Source: Hyphomicrobiales bacterium | GTDB lineage: Bacteria > Pseudomonadota > Alphaproteobacteria > Rhizobiales > Xanthobacteraceae | Length of the DNA: 15,826 nt | Assembly (NCBI GenBank): GCA_016210825.1 | Contig: JACQTM010000365.1 | Location: forward strand, 1-15,826 | Direction: 5' to 3' | Shown here: in pieces, positions 7,000-14,157 of the stretch | Layout: every line of letters starts with the position of its first letter | How positions within the stretch are numbered: the stretch's first letter is position 1 | Made by a program: the position numbers and the translations under genes | Notes under the pieces: model-generated | What the model was told of the DNA's origin: nothing | Databases searched by the model: none | The model's input: only the letters and a program-made list of their open reading frames with translations

Positions 7000-8288
7000 G
7001 GCCGCGTTTGCCCCGTGCCGTGAACGCGGTATTTGAACGTGGTGAGTTGCTCGACGCCGACCGGTCCGCGCGCGTGCAGGCGACCCGTGGCGATGCCGAT
7101 CTCGGCGCCGAAACCGAACTCTCCGCCGTCGGCGAACTGCGTCGAGGCGTTGTGCAGGACGATCGCGGAATCCACCTCGTTGAGAAATTTTTCAGCCACG
7201 GCCTTGTCGCCGGTGATGATGGCGTCGGTGTGATGTGAACCGTAGCGCTCAATGTGAGCGATCGCGTCATCGACGCCATTCACCACCTTAGCGGCGATGA
7301 TCGCGTCAAGATATTCCGTTGTCCAATCTTCCTCGGAGGCGGTCTTGACACGTTTGTCCGCGGATTGTACGGCGGCATCGCCACGGACCTCGCAGCCGGC
7401 GTCGAGCAGCATTTTGATCAGCGGCTTTAGCATGGCATCCGCGGCTGTGCGATCGACCAGCAACGTTTCCGCCGCGCCGCAGACGCCGGTGCGGCGCATT
7501 TTAGCGTTAAGCACGATTGTCTTTGCCATATCGAGATTGGCGCCTCGATCCACGTATACGTGACAGACGCCCTCAAGATGCGCAAAGATAGGAACGCGCG
7601 CCTCCGCTTGCACGCGGCCGACAAGGCTCTTGCCGCCGCGCGGCACGATGATATCGATTGCTCCGTCCAAGCCGGCGAGCAACATGCCGACGGCAGCACG
7701 GTCTCGTGTCGGCACGAGCTGGATACTATCCTCGGGCAGGGCAGCTTTTCGGAGTCCTGAGACTAAAGCTGCGTGAATTGCGCGCGCCGAGCGAAAACTC
7801 TCCGATCCGGCGCGCAGAATAACGGCGTTGCCGGCCTTCAAAGCGAGCGCGCCCGCATCGGCGGTAACATTTGGCCGGCTTTCGTAAATTACGGCGACGA
7901 CGCCGAGCGGCACGCGCACGCGCTCGATGGTCATGCCGTTTGGCCGCGTCCAGCGCTCCGTCACGACCCCAACCGGGTCGGCGAGCCGTGCGACCACGTC
8001 GAGGCCGTCGGCGATAGCCTCGACACGATTGGAATCGAGCGCCAAGCGGTCGAGAAAGGCAGTTCCCGCGCCGGCGGCCTTGGCTTCGGCAATATCCTCG
8101 GCGTTGGCTTCAAGGATGGTGGCCGTGGCGGCGCGGACTGCCTTGGCCATGGCGCTGAGAGCCTTATCCTTTTGAGCTGTGGGGGCGAGCGCCAGCGTAC
8201 GCGCAGCGGCGCGGGCGCGACTTCCGATATTACCCATGGTGGCGGTGATGTCGCCTGAGCTTTCGATGGTCTTAAGCGGCGCGGTCAT
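6996..8288 (-). CDS. proA: Glutamate-5-semialdehyde dehydrogenase (gamma-glutamyl phosphate reductase)
   Basis: A 430-residue aldehyde-dehydrogenase-fold enzyme for the second step of proline synthesis: NADPH-dependent reduction of glutamyl 5-phosphate to glutamate semialdehyde. Length is normal. Recognisable parts are PLGVVAVIYESRPNVTADA (127-145), PRGGKSLV (216-223), the catalytic Cys270 in RRTGVCGAAETLL (265-277), and EIGIATGRLHARGPVG (396-411) near the C-terminus. I chose ATG at 8288 (MTAPLKTIE); the frame runs back to a TTG at 8330, but the added residues are not family-like. No clear ribosome binding site precedes the ATG. A short overlapping upstream ORF might couple its translation (see findings). 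proB lies about 2.3 kb away in the same orientation, separated by three unrelated genes. Confidence 0.95.
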   Translation of the reverse strand: MTAPLKTIESSGDITATMGNIGSRARAAARTLALAPTAQKDKALSAMAKAVRAATATILEANAEDIAEAKAAGAGTAFLDRLALDSNRVEAIADGLDVVARLADPVGVVTERWTRPNGMTIERVRVPLGVVAVIYESRPNVTADAGALALKAGNAVILRAGSESFRSARAIHAALVSGLRKAALPEDSIQLVPTRDRAAVGMLLAGLDGAIDIIVPRGGKSLVGRVQAEARVPIFAHLEGVCHVYVDRGANLDMAKTIVLNAKMRRTGVCGAAETLLVDRTAADAMLKPLIKMLLDAGCEVRGDAAVQSADKRVKTASEEDWTTEYLDAIIAAKVVNGVDDAIAHIERYGSHHTDAIITGDKAVAEKFLNEVDSAIVLHNASTQFADGGEFGFGAEIGIATGRLHARGPVGVEQLTTFKYRVHGTGQTRP

Positions 8289-8491
8289 AATCGGTGGTCC
8301 ATTCCGCGGCCTTCTATCATGGCAAGGCAAGTAGCCGCGAGGGTAGTCCCGAACTCGGCCATTGGCGTTGCAGTGGGCCTACCAGCTAGGCCATTGGATG
8401 AGTTTCCCCGGTAGCCCGTAACACATTGGCAACCATTTATTGGTAAACAAATGGCAAATAGAAGATCGCCCCGCCGCGAGGTACGAACCCC

Positions 8492-8839
8492 ATGCCCCGA
8501 CTCTTTGCCGCGCTTGCCGTTGCGGCGTTGATCTTTGCGATGCCCGCGCGCGCGCAGACGGTCGATCTCTCGAAGTTGTCCTGTAAGGACTTTCTTGCTT
8601 CCGGAAAGGATAGCGTTGGCATGGTGATACTGTGGTTCGACGGCTATTTCACCGGCGAAAGCGATCCAGCAGTCATCGATTTCGGCCGTCTCAAGAGCCA
8701 AGGGGAAGAACTCGGCGCTTACTGCGCGAACCATCCCGACACGACGATCATGGTTGCCGCCGAAAAGATCATGACCGTGGACACCCCTGAATTGGCGCAA
8801 TCGGGTCAACACAAGTCAGGTCGGCCCGCTGCACGCTAA
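8492..8839 (+). CDS. HdeA/HdeB-family periplasmic protein
   Basis: A 115-residue secreted protein. A clear signal peptide ends near MPARA (17-21). The mature part matches the HdeA/HdeB family: LSCKDF (29-34), an aromatic stretch ILWFDGYFTG (46-55), and YCANHPDTTIM (77-87). The two cysteines, C31 and C78, are 47 residues apart, close to the spacing of the single disulphide in E. coli HdeA, an acid-activated periplasmic chaperone. Acid protection is inferred from the family; many rhizobial members are uncharacterised. The Ser/Gln/Lys tail after about residue 100 is not family-typical. GAGGT lies 8 bases before the ATG. It is divergent from proA and convergent with the MFS gene (21 bases between stops). 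Confidence 0.8.
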   Translation: MPRLFAALAVAALIFAMPARAQTVDLSKLSCKDFLASGKDSVGMVILWFDGYFTGESDPAVIDFGRLKSQGEELGAYCANHPDTTIMVAAEKIMTVDTPELAQSGQHKSGRPAAR

Positions 8840-8860
8840 GCGCCGTTACGATCGGCATTC

Positions 8861-10087
8861 TCAATTTGCGGCTTTACTCCGCGCTCTGCAAACGACTGTC
8901 ATCATGACCGTCGGAATTGCGAGTAAGCCGGCGATACCGGCTGTAATGAGAATTGCGCGCGGGTTGCTTTGATCCATCATCCAGCCGAAAATCGGCGGAG
9001 CGACGATACCGGCGACATTGAATGCCGTTGTCACGAAGCCGAACACCTTGCCGAAAGCGCCGGCGGGGGTGACGGCGCGCACGATCAAATCGCGCGCAGG
9101 CATGAGCAGGCCGAGGAAGAAGCCTGATAAGCCCATCAGCCCGATAATCACGGTGCCGCCGACATCGACGAGGGCGACAGTGAGAATGGCGATCGCAGAA
9201 CCTGCGAATCCGCCCATGGCCACCACGTGTTGACGCTCGGTGCGCGCGCTCAAAAATCCACCGGCCAGCACGGCGAAGGCGCTCATCAGCAGAAAGGCCG
9301 AGAGTGCGGTGGTGGCCGTGGCAAGCGAGATGCCGCGCATGGCTTCGAGCGCGACCACGGAATAATTTTGCACAGCGGCATTGAACGTCGCGATCAATAG
9401 AAATACCGCGAAATTGAGCAGCACAGGTAACGACAGCAAGATACGCCAATCGGCGCCGCTCCTGTATTTTTGTGCTCCCGTGACATGAACCTCGCGCCCA
9501 CCGAGCGGCGCGCCAAACAATACGATCGCCGCTGCCACAGCGAAACCAAGTAGCGCCGCGATGACAAACGCGCCGCGCCAGCCGAACGCTTCGGCGAACA
9601 CCAAGAGCGTTGCTGGTGCGACTGCCGTTCCGATGAAACCGGAGAAAATGTGCACCGAATAGGCGTTACTCATGCGCCGCGCCGAAACGCGGGCTGAAAG
9701 CAACGCATAGTCCGCGGGATGATATACAGCGTTGCCGGCGCCAGCGAGCGCGAACATGGCGACGAAAACAAGATACGACGAAGTCAGTGTCGCGCTTGCA
9801 AGCGCTGCCGCGCCGAGTGCGAGCCCGCCGACCAGCACACTGCGTGCACCGATGCGGTCAACGAGAAAACCGGCCGGCGTCTGTAGCAGGGCAGACAAAA
9901 TATTGAAGGCGGCGATTGCTATGCCGAGTTCGGTATAGCTGACGTCGAAGTCCGCGCGCACGAACAAAAATAACGGCGGGAGTACGAGGATGTAATAGTG
10001 GCTGACGAAGTGCGCGGCGGATACAAGCCCGATCACGCGAGTATCGGTATCGGCGGCGGGCGTGGCGGTTTCGGTGGCGGTCGTCAT
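8861..10087 (-). CDS. MFS transporter (12 TM, fosmidomycin-resistance-like group)
   Basis: A 408-residue integral membrane protein with about twelve hydrophobic segments in two halves, joined by a more polar loop (about 192-215). The first-half cytoplasmic loop holds a motif-A variant, GFLVDRIGAR (73-82). The N-terminal pattern AAHFVSHYYILVLPPLF (24-40) resembles Fsr-like transporters. Its substrate cannot be told from sequence; drug efflux or an organic anion are both possible. The start is ATG at 10087 with only a weak purine stretch upstream. The 16-residue Thr/Ala-rich N-terminus is probably cytoplasmic and disordered. The gene has no obvious operon partner. A strong bidirectional hairpin at 10172-10198 isolates it from the glycine-zipper gene upstream. 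Confidence 0.88.
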   Translation of the reverse strand: MTTATETATPAADTDTRVIGLVSAAHFVSHYYILVLPPLFLFVRADFDVSYTELGIAIAAFNILSALLQTPAGFLVDRIGARSVLVGGLALGAAALASATLTSSYLVFVAMFALAGAGNAVYHPADYALLSARVSARRMSNAYSVHIFSGFIGTAVAPATLLVFAEAFGWRGAFVIAALLGFAVAAAIVLFGAPLGGREVHVTGAQKYRSGADWRILLSLPVLLNFAVFLLIATFNAAVQNYSVVALEAMRGISLATATTALSAFLLMSAFAVLAGGFLSARTERQHVVAMGGFAGSAIAILTVALVDVGGTVIIGLMGLSGFFLGLLMPARDLIVRAVTPAGAFGKVFGFVTTAFNVAGIVAPPIFGWMMDQSNPRAILITAGIAGLLAIPTVMMTVVCRARSKAAN

Positions 10088-10171
10088 CGGCGCGCACTCT
10101 ATCCGAAAGCCAAGAAGTTACCCATGCGGGAATGGTCATTCTGTCATGCCGTTGTCGAGGCACGCCAAGCA

Positions 10172-10198
10172 GAAAGCCCGGCTCATCGCCGGGCTTTC
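10172..10198 (-). terminator. Rho-independent terminator after the glycine-zipper gene
   Basis: GAAAGCCCGGC (10172-10182) pairs perfectly with GCCGGGCTTTC (10188-10198), an 11-bp stem with a 5-base loop. On the - strand it is followed by a T-rich TGCTTGG. It lies 29 bases after the stop of the 82-residue gene and upstream of the MFS gene. The flanking AAA/TTT would also let it work on the + strand. Confidence 0.8.
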
Positions 10199-10227
10199 GT
10201 ATATGGCCGCTGATATGAGTAGCGACC

Positions 10228-10476
10228 TCAGCGCCAGCGGCAGTGACGATAGCCGTGGCTATCCCACCAGCAATATCTGTGACGCGACACGCTCGGTCCA
10301 CCAACCCAGGCACCGACAGCGCCACCGGCGACTGCACCAATGGGCCCCGCCACAATCGCGCCAGCGCCAGCACCGATGGCAGCGCCGGTCAATGTCCGTT
10401 CGCTCGCCGCGCGCGCAGGCGCCGCGACAATAGCCACGGCCGTAATTGCCGCGCCGATCATAAAAAGCTTACGCAT
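10228..10476 (-). CDS. Small secreted glycine-zipper protein
   Basis: An 82-residue protein with a signal peptide (MRKLFMIGAAITAVAIVAAP then ARA, cleavage near 23), a glycine-zipper segment (about 31-60, repeats of G-A-A-I-G, G-A-G-A, G-P-I-G, G-G-A-V-G) and a tail rich in Trp, His, Arg and Tyr with two cysteines (C69, C79). Glycine zippers favour helix packing in membranes or oligomers, as in small outer-membrane lipoproteins and YmgG-type proteins. There is no lipobox, so it is likely periplasmic or inserted in a membrane. The ribosome binding site CGGAGAG lies 8 bases before ATG at 10476. A large hairpin lies directly upstream and a terminator downstream, so it is probably its own transcription unit. 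Function unknown. Confidence 0.75.
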   Translation of the reverse strand: MRKLFMIGAAITAVAIVAAPARAASERTLTGAAIGAGAGAIVAGPIGAVAGGAVGAWVGGPSVSRHRYCWWDSHGYRHCRWR

Positions 10477-10495
10477 GATTTTGCTCTCCGTCCCA

Positions 10496-10539
10496 AATGC
10501 CGGTTATCGCCGCGCGTCCCGCGCGGCCCAGTCGGCATT
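10496..10539. repeat. Large two-tier stem-loop upstream of the glycine-zipper gene
   Basis: Outer arms AATGCCG (10496-10502) and CGGCATT (10533-10539) enclose a perfect 8-bp inner stem, 10509-10516 with 10520-10527 (GCCGCGCG/CGCGCGGC), with a 3-base loop. It ends 10 bases before the ribosome binding site region of the 82-residue gene and about 100 bases after proB. It could be an mRNA leader structure, a proB terminator lacking a T-run, or a REP element. Confidence 0.5.
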
Positions 10540-10636
10540 CGGGCCATTACAAATGGTTAAACTTAAGAAAAGATGGATGACACAAATGCGAGGCTATGCC
10601 CTTTCGATTCAGGCGTCTCTGCGATATGGGCCGGTG

Positions 10637-11767
10637 TTACGCTCCGCCCATCACCAGATCGTCGCGATGCACCATTTCGGCTCGGCCGCCGAAACCAAGA
10701 ATATTGAGGATATCGCCCGAAGATTTGCCGATAATTTTAGCCGCATCCTTGACGTCGTAAGCAACGAGGCCGCGACCGACCTCGACACCGTCGAGATCTC
10801 GGATGACGACCGCATCGCCGCGCTCGAATTCGCCGTCCACGCGTTTGACGCCCGCCGGTAGCAAGCTTTTTCCGCGCTTGAGCGCGGCCACGGCGCCGCC
10901 GTCGATAAAAAGCGTGCCCTTGGGCTCAAGCGAGCCCGCGATCCATTTCTTGCGCGCGGTTACGGGATTCGCGGGCGTTAGGAACCAAGTGCAGGGTGCG
11001 CCCTCGATGATCGCTTTGAGCGGATGCTCGCCGCGGCCCGACGCAATCACCATGTGGGTGCCAGCCGAGGTCGCGATTTTTCCCGCCTCGATCTTGGTCA
11101 GCATGCCGCCGCGTGAAAGTTCCGAGCCGGATGCGCCTGCCATAGCCTCGATCTCCGGCGTGACGCGCTCGACCAGCGCGATGAATTTTGCCTCGCGTCC
11201 CGCGCCCGGCGGCTTGTCGTAGAGCCCGTCAACATCGGAAAGCAACACGAGGCAATCGGCGCTCATCATTGTGGCAACCCGCGCGGCGAGGCGGTCGTTG
11301 TCGCCATAGCGGATTTCGTTTGTTGCCACCGTGTCGTTCTCGTTGATCACCGGCACGCTCTTCCATTCCAAGAGTTTGTCGATCGTCGAGCGCGCGTTGA
11401 GATAACGCCGGCGCTCTTCGGTATCGCCAAGCGTGAGAAGAATTTGGCCGGCGGCGATGCCGTGACGGCCGAGCGTCTCTGCCCAGATACGTGCAAGCGC
11501 GATCTGGCCAACGGCGGCGGCGGCTTGCGAATCCTCAAGCTTGAGCGCGCCCAACGGCAATTTCAGCACGCTACGCCCGAGCGCGATGGCACCCGAAGAG
11601 ACGACAAGAATATCGCGCCTGTCCTTATGCAGCCGCGCGATGTCCTCCGCCAGGGCCGCGAGCCAGGCATTGCGCAGCTTTCCCGCCGCCATATCGACGA
11701 GCAAGGAGGAGCCGACCTTGACCACGATGCGGCGGAAATCGGTGAGGGCGGGCGCTTTGCGGGACAT
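10637..11767 (-). CDS. proB: Glutamate 5-kinase
   Basis: A 376-residue enzyme that phosphorylates glutamate with ATP, the first and feedback-controlled step of proline synthesis. The amino-acid-kinase domain (about 11-262) shows VVKVGSSLL (15-23), SSGAIALG (57-64), VINENDTV (140-147), GDNDRLAARVA (155-165) and GGMLTKIEAGKIA (220-232). A C-terminal PUA domain follows (about 282-360), as in the longer bacterial ProB. The frame extends upstream to 11905, but ATG at 11767 is the clear start: GGAGGAG sits 7 bases before it and the product begins MSRKAPALTDFRRIVVKVG. It follows obgE on the same strand, with a 226-base gap filled by palindromes. proA is in the same direction 2.3 kb further on. Confidence 0.95.
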   Translation of the reverse strand: MSRKAPALTDFRRIVVKVGSSLLVDMAAGKLRNAWLAALAEDIARLHKDRRDILVVSSGAIALGRSVLKLPLGALKLEDSQAAAAVGQIALARIWAETLGRHGIAAGQILLTLGDTEERRRYLNARSTIDKLLEWKSVPVINENDTVATNEIRYGDNDRLAARVATMMSADCLVLLSDVDGLYDKPPGAGREAKFIALVERVTPEIEAMAGASGSELSRGGMLTKIEAGKIATSAGTHMVIASGRGEHPLKAIIEGAPCTWFLTPANPVTARKKWIAGSLEPKGTLFIDGGAVAALKRGKSLLPAGVKRVDGEFERGDAVVIRDLDGVEVGRGLVAYDVKDAAKIIGKSSGDILNILGFGGRAEMVHRDDLVMGGA

Positions 11768-11773
11768 TAGCAA

Positions 11774-11874
11774 CTCCTCCCTCCCCCACAGAACTCGGGC
11801 TCGCCCGAGTTCTGCACCAAATTGCGCAAGTCGGGCAGGCCCGACTTGCGTCGGGGAAGGGATAGGGCGTGGAG
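11774..11874. repeat. Twin 26-bp palindromes in the proB leader
   Basis: Two palindromes of equal size, each with 12-bp perfect arms and two central bases, lie 10 bases apart: 11789-11800 with 11803-11814 (CAGAACTCGGGC) and 11825-11836 with 11839-11850 (CGCAAGTCGGGC). They are flanked by imperfectly complementary tracts, pyrimidine-rich on the left (11774-11787) and purine-rich on the right (11851-11874). The left tract, read on the - strand, is the ribosome binding site region of proB. It looks like a dispersed repeat of the Bradyrhizobium group, but copy number was not checked. Confidence 0.7.
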
Positions 11875-11940
11875 TAAAATGGTTGATCGGCGCAAGCAAA
11901 ACCAAGCACCCTCTACTCGGCTCGCGGCGAGTGCCGCACG

Positions 11941-11966
11941 CCGCCCTCTCCCGCCTGGGAAGAGAA
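11941..11966. repeat. Imperfect REP-like hairpin between obgE and proB
   Basis: CCCTCTCCC and GGGAAGAG surround a short GCCT centre, an imperfect inverted repeat of the CTCTCCC...GGGAGAG type common in intergenic DNA of these genomes. It lies 28 bases after the obgE stop and could also reduce readthrough. Weak evidence on its own. Confidence 0.35.
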
Positions 11967-11993
11967 CCAAAGTGACGCCGAGAAGCTTGAAAA

Positions 11994-13031
11994 TCACGGC
12001 TGCCAGGCCGGGGCGGCGGAACGCGGCGCTTCTGTAGCTTTCCGTACGGCGTCGATCACCTTGAGCAGCGCGCGCAAAGTCTCTGGCACGCCGGCACCAG
12101 AGTGAGCTGAGAGGACAAGCGGGGTCTTCTTCGCCGCCACCTTGAGCGCCGCGATCTGCGCCTTGATCCGCGCAGGCGTGAGCGCGTCGGCTTTCGAAAG
12201 TGCCAGAATTTCCGGCTTGTCGATCAAACCGTGGCCGTAGGCCTTAAGTTCGTCGCGCACGATCCTATAGGCAGCCCCCGCATCCTCGCCCGTTGCGTCC
12301 ACGAGGTGCAACAACACACGGCAGCGTTCGGTATGGCCGAGAAATCGGTCACCGAGGCCGACGCCTTCGCTCGCACCTTCGATCAAGCCGGGGAGATCAG
12401 CGATTACGAACTCACGGCCGTCGACGGAAACCACACCGAGTTGCGGGTGTAGTGTTGTGAACGGGTAATCGGCAATTTTCGGCTTCGCTGCGCTCACCGC
12501 GGCTAGGAACGTGGACTTGCCGGCATTCGGCAATCCGACAATGCCCGCATCGGCAATGAGCTTGAGCCGCAGCCATATGGTGCGCTCTTCGTGTGGCTGG
12601 CCGGGATTGGCGTGGCGCGGCGCGCGATTAGTCGAGGACTTGAAATGTGCATTGCCGAAGCCGCCATTGCCGCCGCGCGCCAGCACTGCAAGCTGGCCGA
12701 TTTCAGTGAGATCGGCGAGCAGCATCTCGCCGTCCTCATCGTAGATTTGCGTGCCGACGGGAACTTTCAACATCGCGTCGGCGCCATTGGCGCCGTGACG
12801 GTCCTTGCCCATGCCATTACCACCGGGACGCGCCTTGAAATGCTGCTGGTAGCGATAGTCGATCAGCGTGTTGAGGCCCTCGACGGCTTTCGCGATCACG
12901 TCACCGCCGCGCCCGCCGTCGCCGCCATTCGGTCCACCGAACTCGATGAATTTCTCGCGCCGGAACGATACGCAACCGTTCCCGCCCGCGCCCGACTGAA
13001 TATAAATTTTCGCCTCGTCGAGGAATTTCAT
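11994..13031 (-). CDS. obgE: Obg/CgtA GTPase, 50S ribosome assembly
   Basis: A 345-residue Obg GTPase with a role in late 50S assembly and in growth and stress control. The glycine-rich Obg fold covers about 1-158 (GAGGNGCVSFRREKF at 14-28; FGGPNGGDGGRGGD at 31-44). The G domain follows: G1 GLPNAGKST (166-174), switch I YPFTTLHP (189-196), G3 DLPGLIEGAS (212-221), G4 as SKAD (279-282) in place of the common NKxD, and G5 SAHSG (308-312). The short tail is Ala/Pro-rich without the acidic extension of E. coli ObgE. ATG at 13031 (MKFLDEAKI) is the family start; an in-frame upstream extension to 13082 is ignored. The ribosome binding site is weak. It sits in the common rplU-rpmA-obgE-proB order, here interrupted by a GNAT gene and a cold-shock gene. 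Confidence 0.96.
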   Translation of the reverse strand: MKFLDEAKIYIQSGAGGNGCVSFRREKFIEFGGPNGGDGGRGGDVIAKAVEGLNTLIDYRYQQHFKARPGGNGMGKDRHGANGADAMLKVPVGTQIYDEDGEMLLADLTEIGQLAVLARGGNGGFGNAHFKSSTNRAPRHANPGQPHEERTIWLRLKLIADAGIVGLPNAGKSTFLAAVSAAKPKIADYPFTTLHPQLGVVSVDGREFVIADLPGLIEGASEGVGLGDRFLGHTERCRVLLHLVDATGEDAGAAYRIVRDELKAYGHGLIDKPEILALSKADALTPARIKAQIAALKVAAKKTPLVLSAHSGAGVPETLRALLKVIDAVRKATEAPRSAAPAWQP

Positions 13032-13122
13032 GGCCAGCTCAAATCTGGCGGCCAGGCGTTCCGCAGGCAATGCCGGAAACAACCCTGCAAACCGTTTATG
13101 CGTTGAGGGCTTTGCAGTCAGC

Positions 13123-13159
13123 GCGTTCGGCTGCGAAGGATTCTCTCGCAGCCGAACGC
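13123..13159 (-). terminator. Strong stem-loop after the cold-shock gene
   Basis: Bases 13123-13136 pair perfectly with 13146-13159 (14 bp, core GTTCGGCTGCGA) around a 9-base loop. It starts 11 bases after the stop codon of the cold-shock gene on the - strand. No T-run follows, so termination is inferred from position and stability alone. Confidence 0.6.
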
Positions 13160-13170
13160 AGTGAATTGCG

Positions 13171-13374
13171 TTATCGCACTTTCAGATTTTCCGCAGATTC
13201 TTTTCCACGGTTCGAAACGACCTCATACTCGACCTGTTGGCCTTCATTGAGGTTGCCCAACCCGGCACGCTCGACAGCCGAGATATGCACGAACACATCC
13301 TTGCCGCCGCCCTGAGGCTGGATAAAGCCATAACCCTTGGTAGCGTTAAACCATTTCACAGTGCCTGTAGCCAC
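13171..13374 (-). CDS. Cold-shock domain protein (CspA family)
   Basis: A 67-residue single-domain nucleic-acid chaperone: MATGTVKWFNATKGYGFIQP at the start, RNP1 as KGYGFI (13-18) and RNP2 as DVFVHI (26-31), then the usual GLGNLNEGQQVEYEV core. Such proteins melt RNA structure in the cytoplasm, and some are cold-induced. I chose GTG at 13374 because GGAGA lies 6 bases upstream and the protein then begins exactly like the family; the frame continues to 13443 but the extra residues are not homologous. It lies between the GNAT gene and obgE, with 167 bases upstream that I could not assign and a stable hairpin downstream, so it is probably transcribed separately. Which csp paralogue it is cannot be told. 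Confidence 0.94.
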   Translation of the reverse strand: MATGTVKWFNATKGYGFIQPQGGGKDVFVHISAVERAGLGNLNEGQQVEYEVVSNRGKESAENLKVR

Positions 13375-13541
13375 AATAAGTCTCCGATGAGAGATGCTTT
13401 GCCGAACACGAAAGTCAGATTGACCTCTCGTAGGGGCGGCCACGTCATAACCCGAATGGGCCTGTCTTGCTAGCTATCTTCTTATGCCCAACGTCCGGCC
13501 GGATCGAGGCGTTCCGGCGAGCGAAAGCTCAACGACAGCAA

Positions 13542-14141
13542 TCAGACCACCCGTTTCACCTCGCCCCAGCTCTTGAGCGAGGCCCAGAGGCCGCGGTCGA
13601 GACGAAAACGATCGATCGGTGCGGAACTTGCAAGTGCCCGGATGCGGCACAATCCGACGCCGGTCCACTGGAACCCGCATTTCTCCAGAATGCGGCGCGA
13701 GGCTGGATTGGTCACCCGTGTGCCCGCCTGTAATGCTTCGTGGTCGAGATCGGTGAAAGCGTAATCGATTACCGCGCGCACCGCTTCGGTGGCGTAGCCG
13801 TTGCCCCAGAATTTCACGCCGAGCCAATAGCCGATCTCGGGCGCCTCTTCCTCATGAAATGCAAGCCCACATGCGCCAATAATGGTTTCATCGCGCAGCA
13901 TGATGAGGAATGCTGTTTCGCCTTTCGGTACATTCACACCGCTGATGAAATCTTCGGCGTCGCTTGGCGAATAAGGATGCGGAATGCGCCGCGTGTTCTC
14001 TGCGATGCGCTTGTCATTGGCGAGTTGCGCCATCGCTTTTACGTCCTCAAGGCGCGGTGCACGCAGCGTGAGCCGCTTGGTCTCGAGGACGGGAATACAG
14101 CCTTCCCGGAAAGTTCCGGTTGGTATCTCAGACAATGTCAT
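13542..14141 (-). CDS. GNAT family N-acetyltransferase (RimJ/RimL-like)
   Basis: A 199-residue acetyltransferase. The N-terminus ETKRLTLRAPRLEDV (20-34) is the usual start of RimJ/RimL-type GNAT domains. IGYWLGVKFWGNGYATEAV (103-121) carries the acetyl-CoA pyrophosphate-binding loop, and NPASRRILEKCGF (145-157) is the typical late motif. A tail of about 30 residues follows. The acceptor could be a ribosomal protein N-terminus, given the neighbours rplU and rpmA, but GNAT substrates cannot be predicted from sequence. AAGGAG lies 9 bases before ATG at 14141. A GNAT gene between rpmA and obgE is, as I recall, usual in this group. The upstream hairpin with a T-run makes its transcription a puzzle (see findings). 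Confidence 0.88.
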   Translation of the reverse strand: MTLSEIPTGTFREGCIPVLETKRLTLRAPRLEDVKAMAQLANDKRIAENTRRIPHPYSPSDAEDFISGVNVPKGETAFLIMLRDETIIGACGLAFHEEEAPEIGYWLGVKFWGNGYATEAVRAVIDYAFTDLDHEALQAGTRVTNPASRRILEKCGFQWTGVGLCRIRALASSAPIDRFRLDRGLWASLKSWGEVKRVV

Positions 14142-14157
14142 GGCACGGGCTCCTTTG

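Noticed and set aside
8426..8454. TTGGCA as the -35 of the HdeA-like gene
   Set aside because: The bases 17 downstream (AAATGG) are a poor -10, and other spacings are no better.
8285..8812. 175-codon - strand ORF running to the proA start
   Set aside because: It lies antisense to the HdeA-like gene, has no recognisable family content and no ribosome binding site. Only its last 11 codons are of interest as a possible proA leader.
10340..10861. 173-codon + strand ORF across the proB / glycine-zipper gap
   Set aside because: It is antisense to the real genes at both ends and has no family-like content.
11768..11905. N-terminal extension of proB to 11905
   Set aside because: The segment is translated repeat DNA, and ATG at 11767 has an excellent ribosome binding site.
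13032..13082. N-terminal extension of obgE
   Set aside because: Obg proteins begin at MKFLDEAKI; the extra 17 codons are not family-like.
13400..13541. Promoter of the cold-shock gene
   Set aside because: Several TTG-containing boxes were tried, but none has a -10 partner at acceptable spacing.
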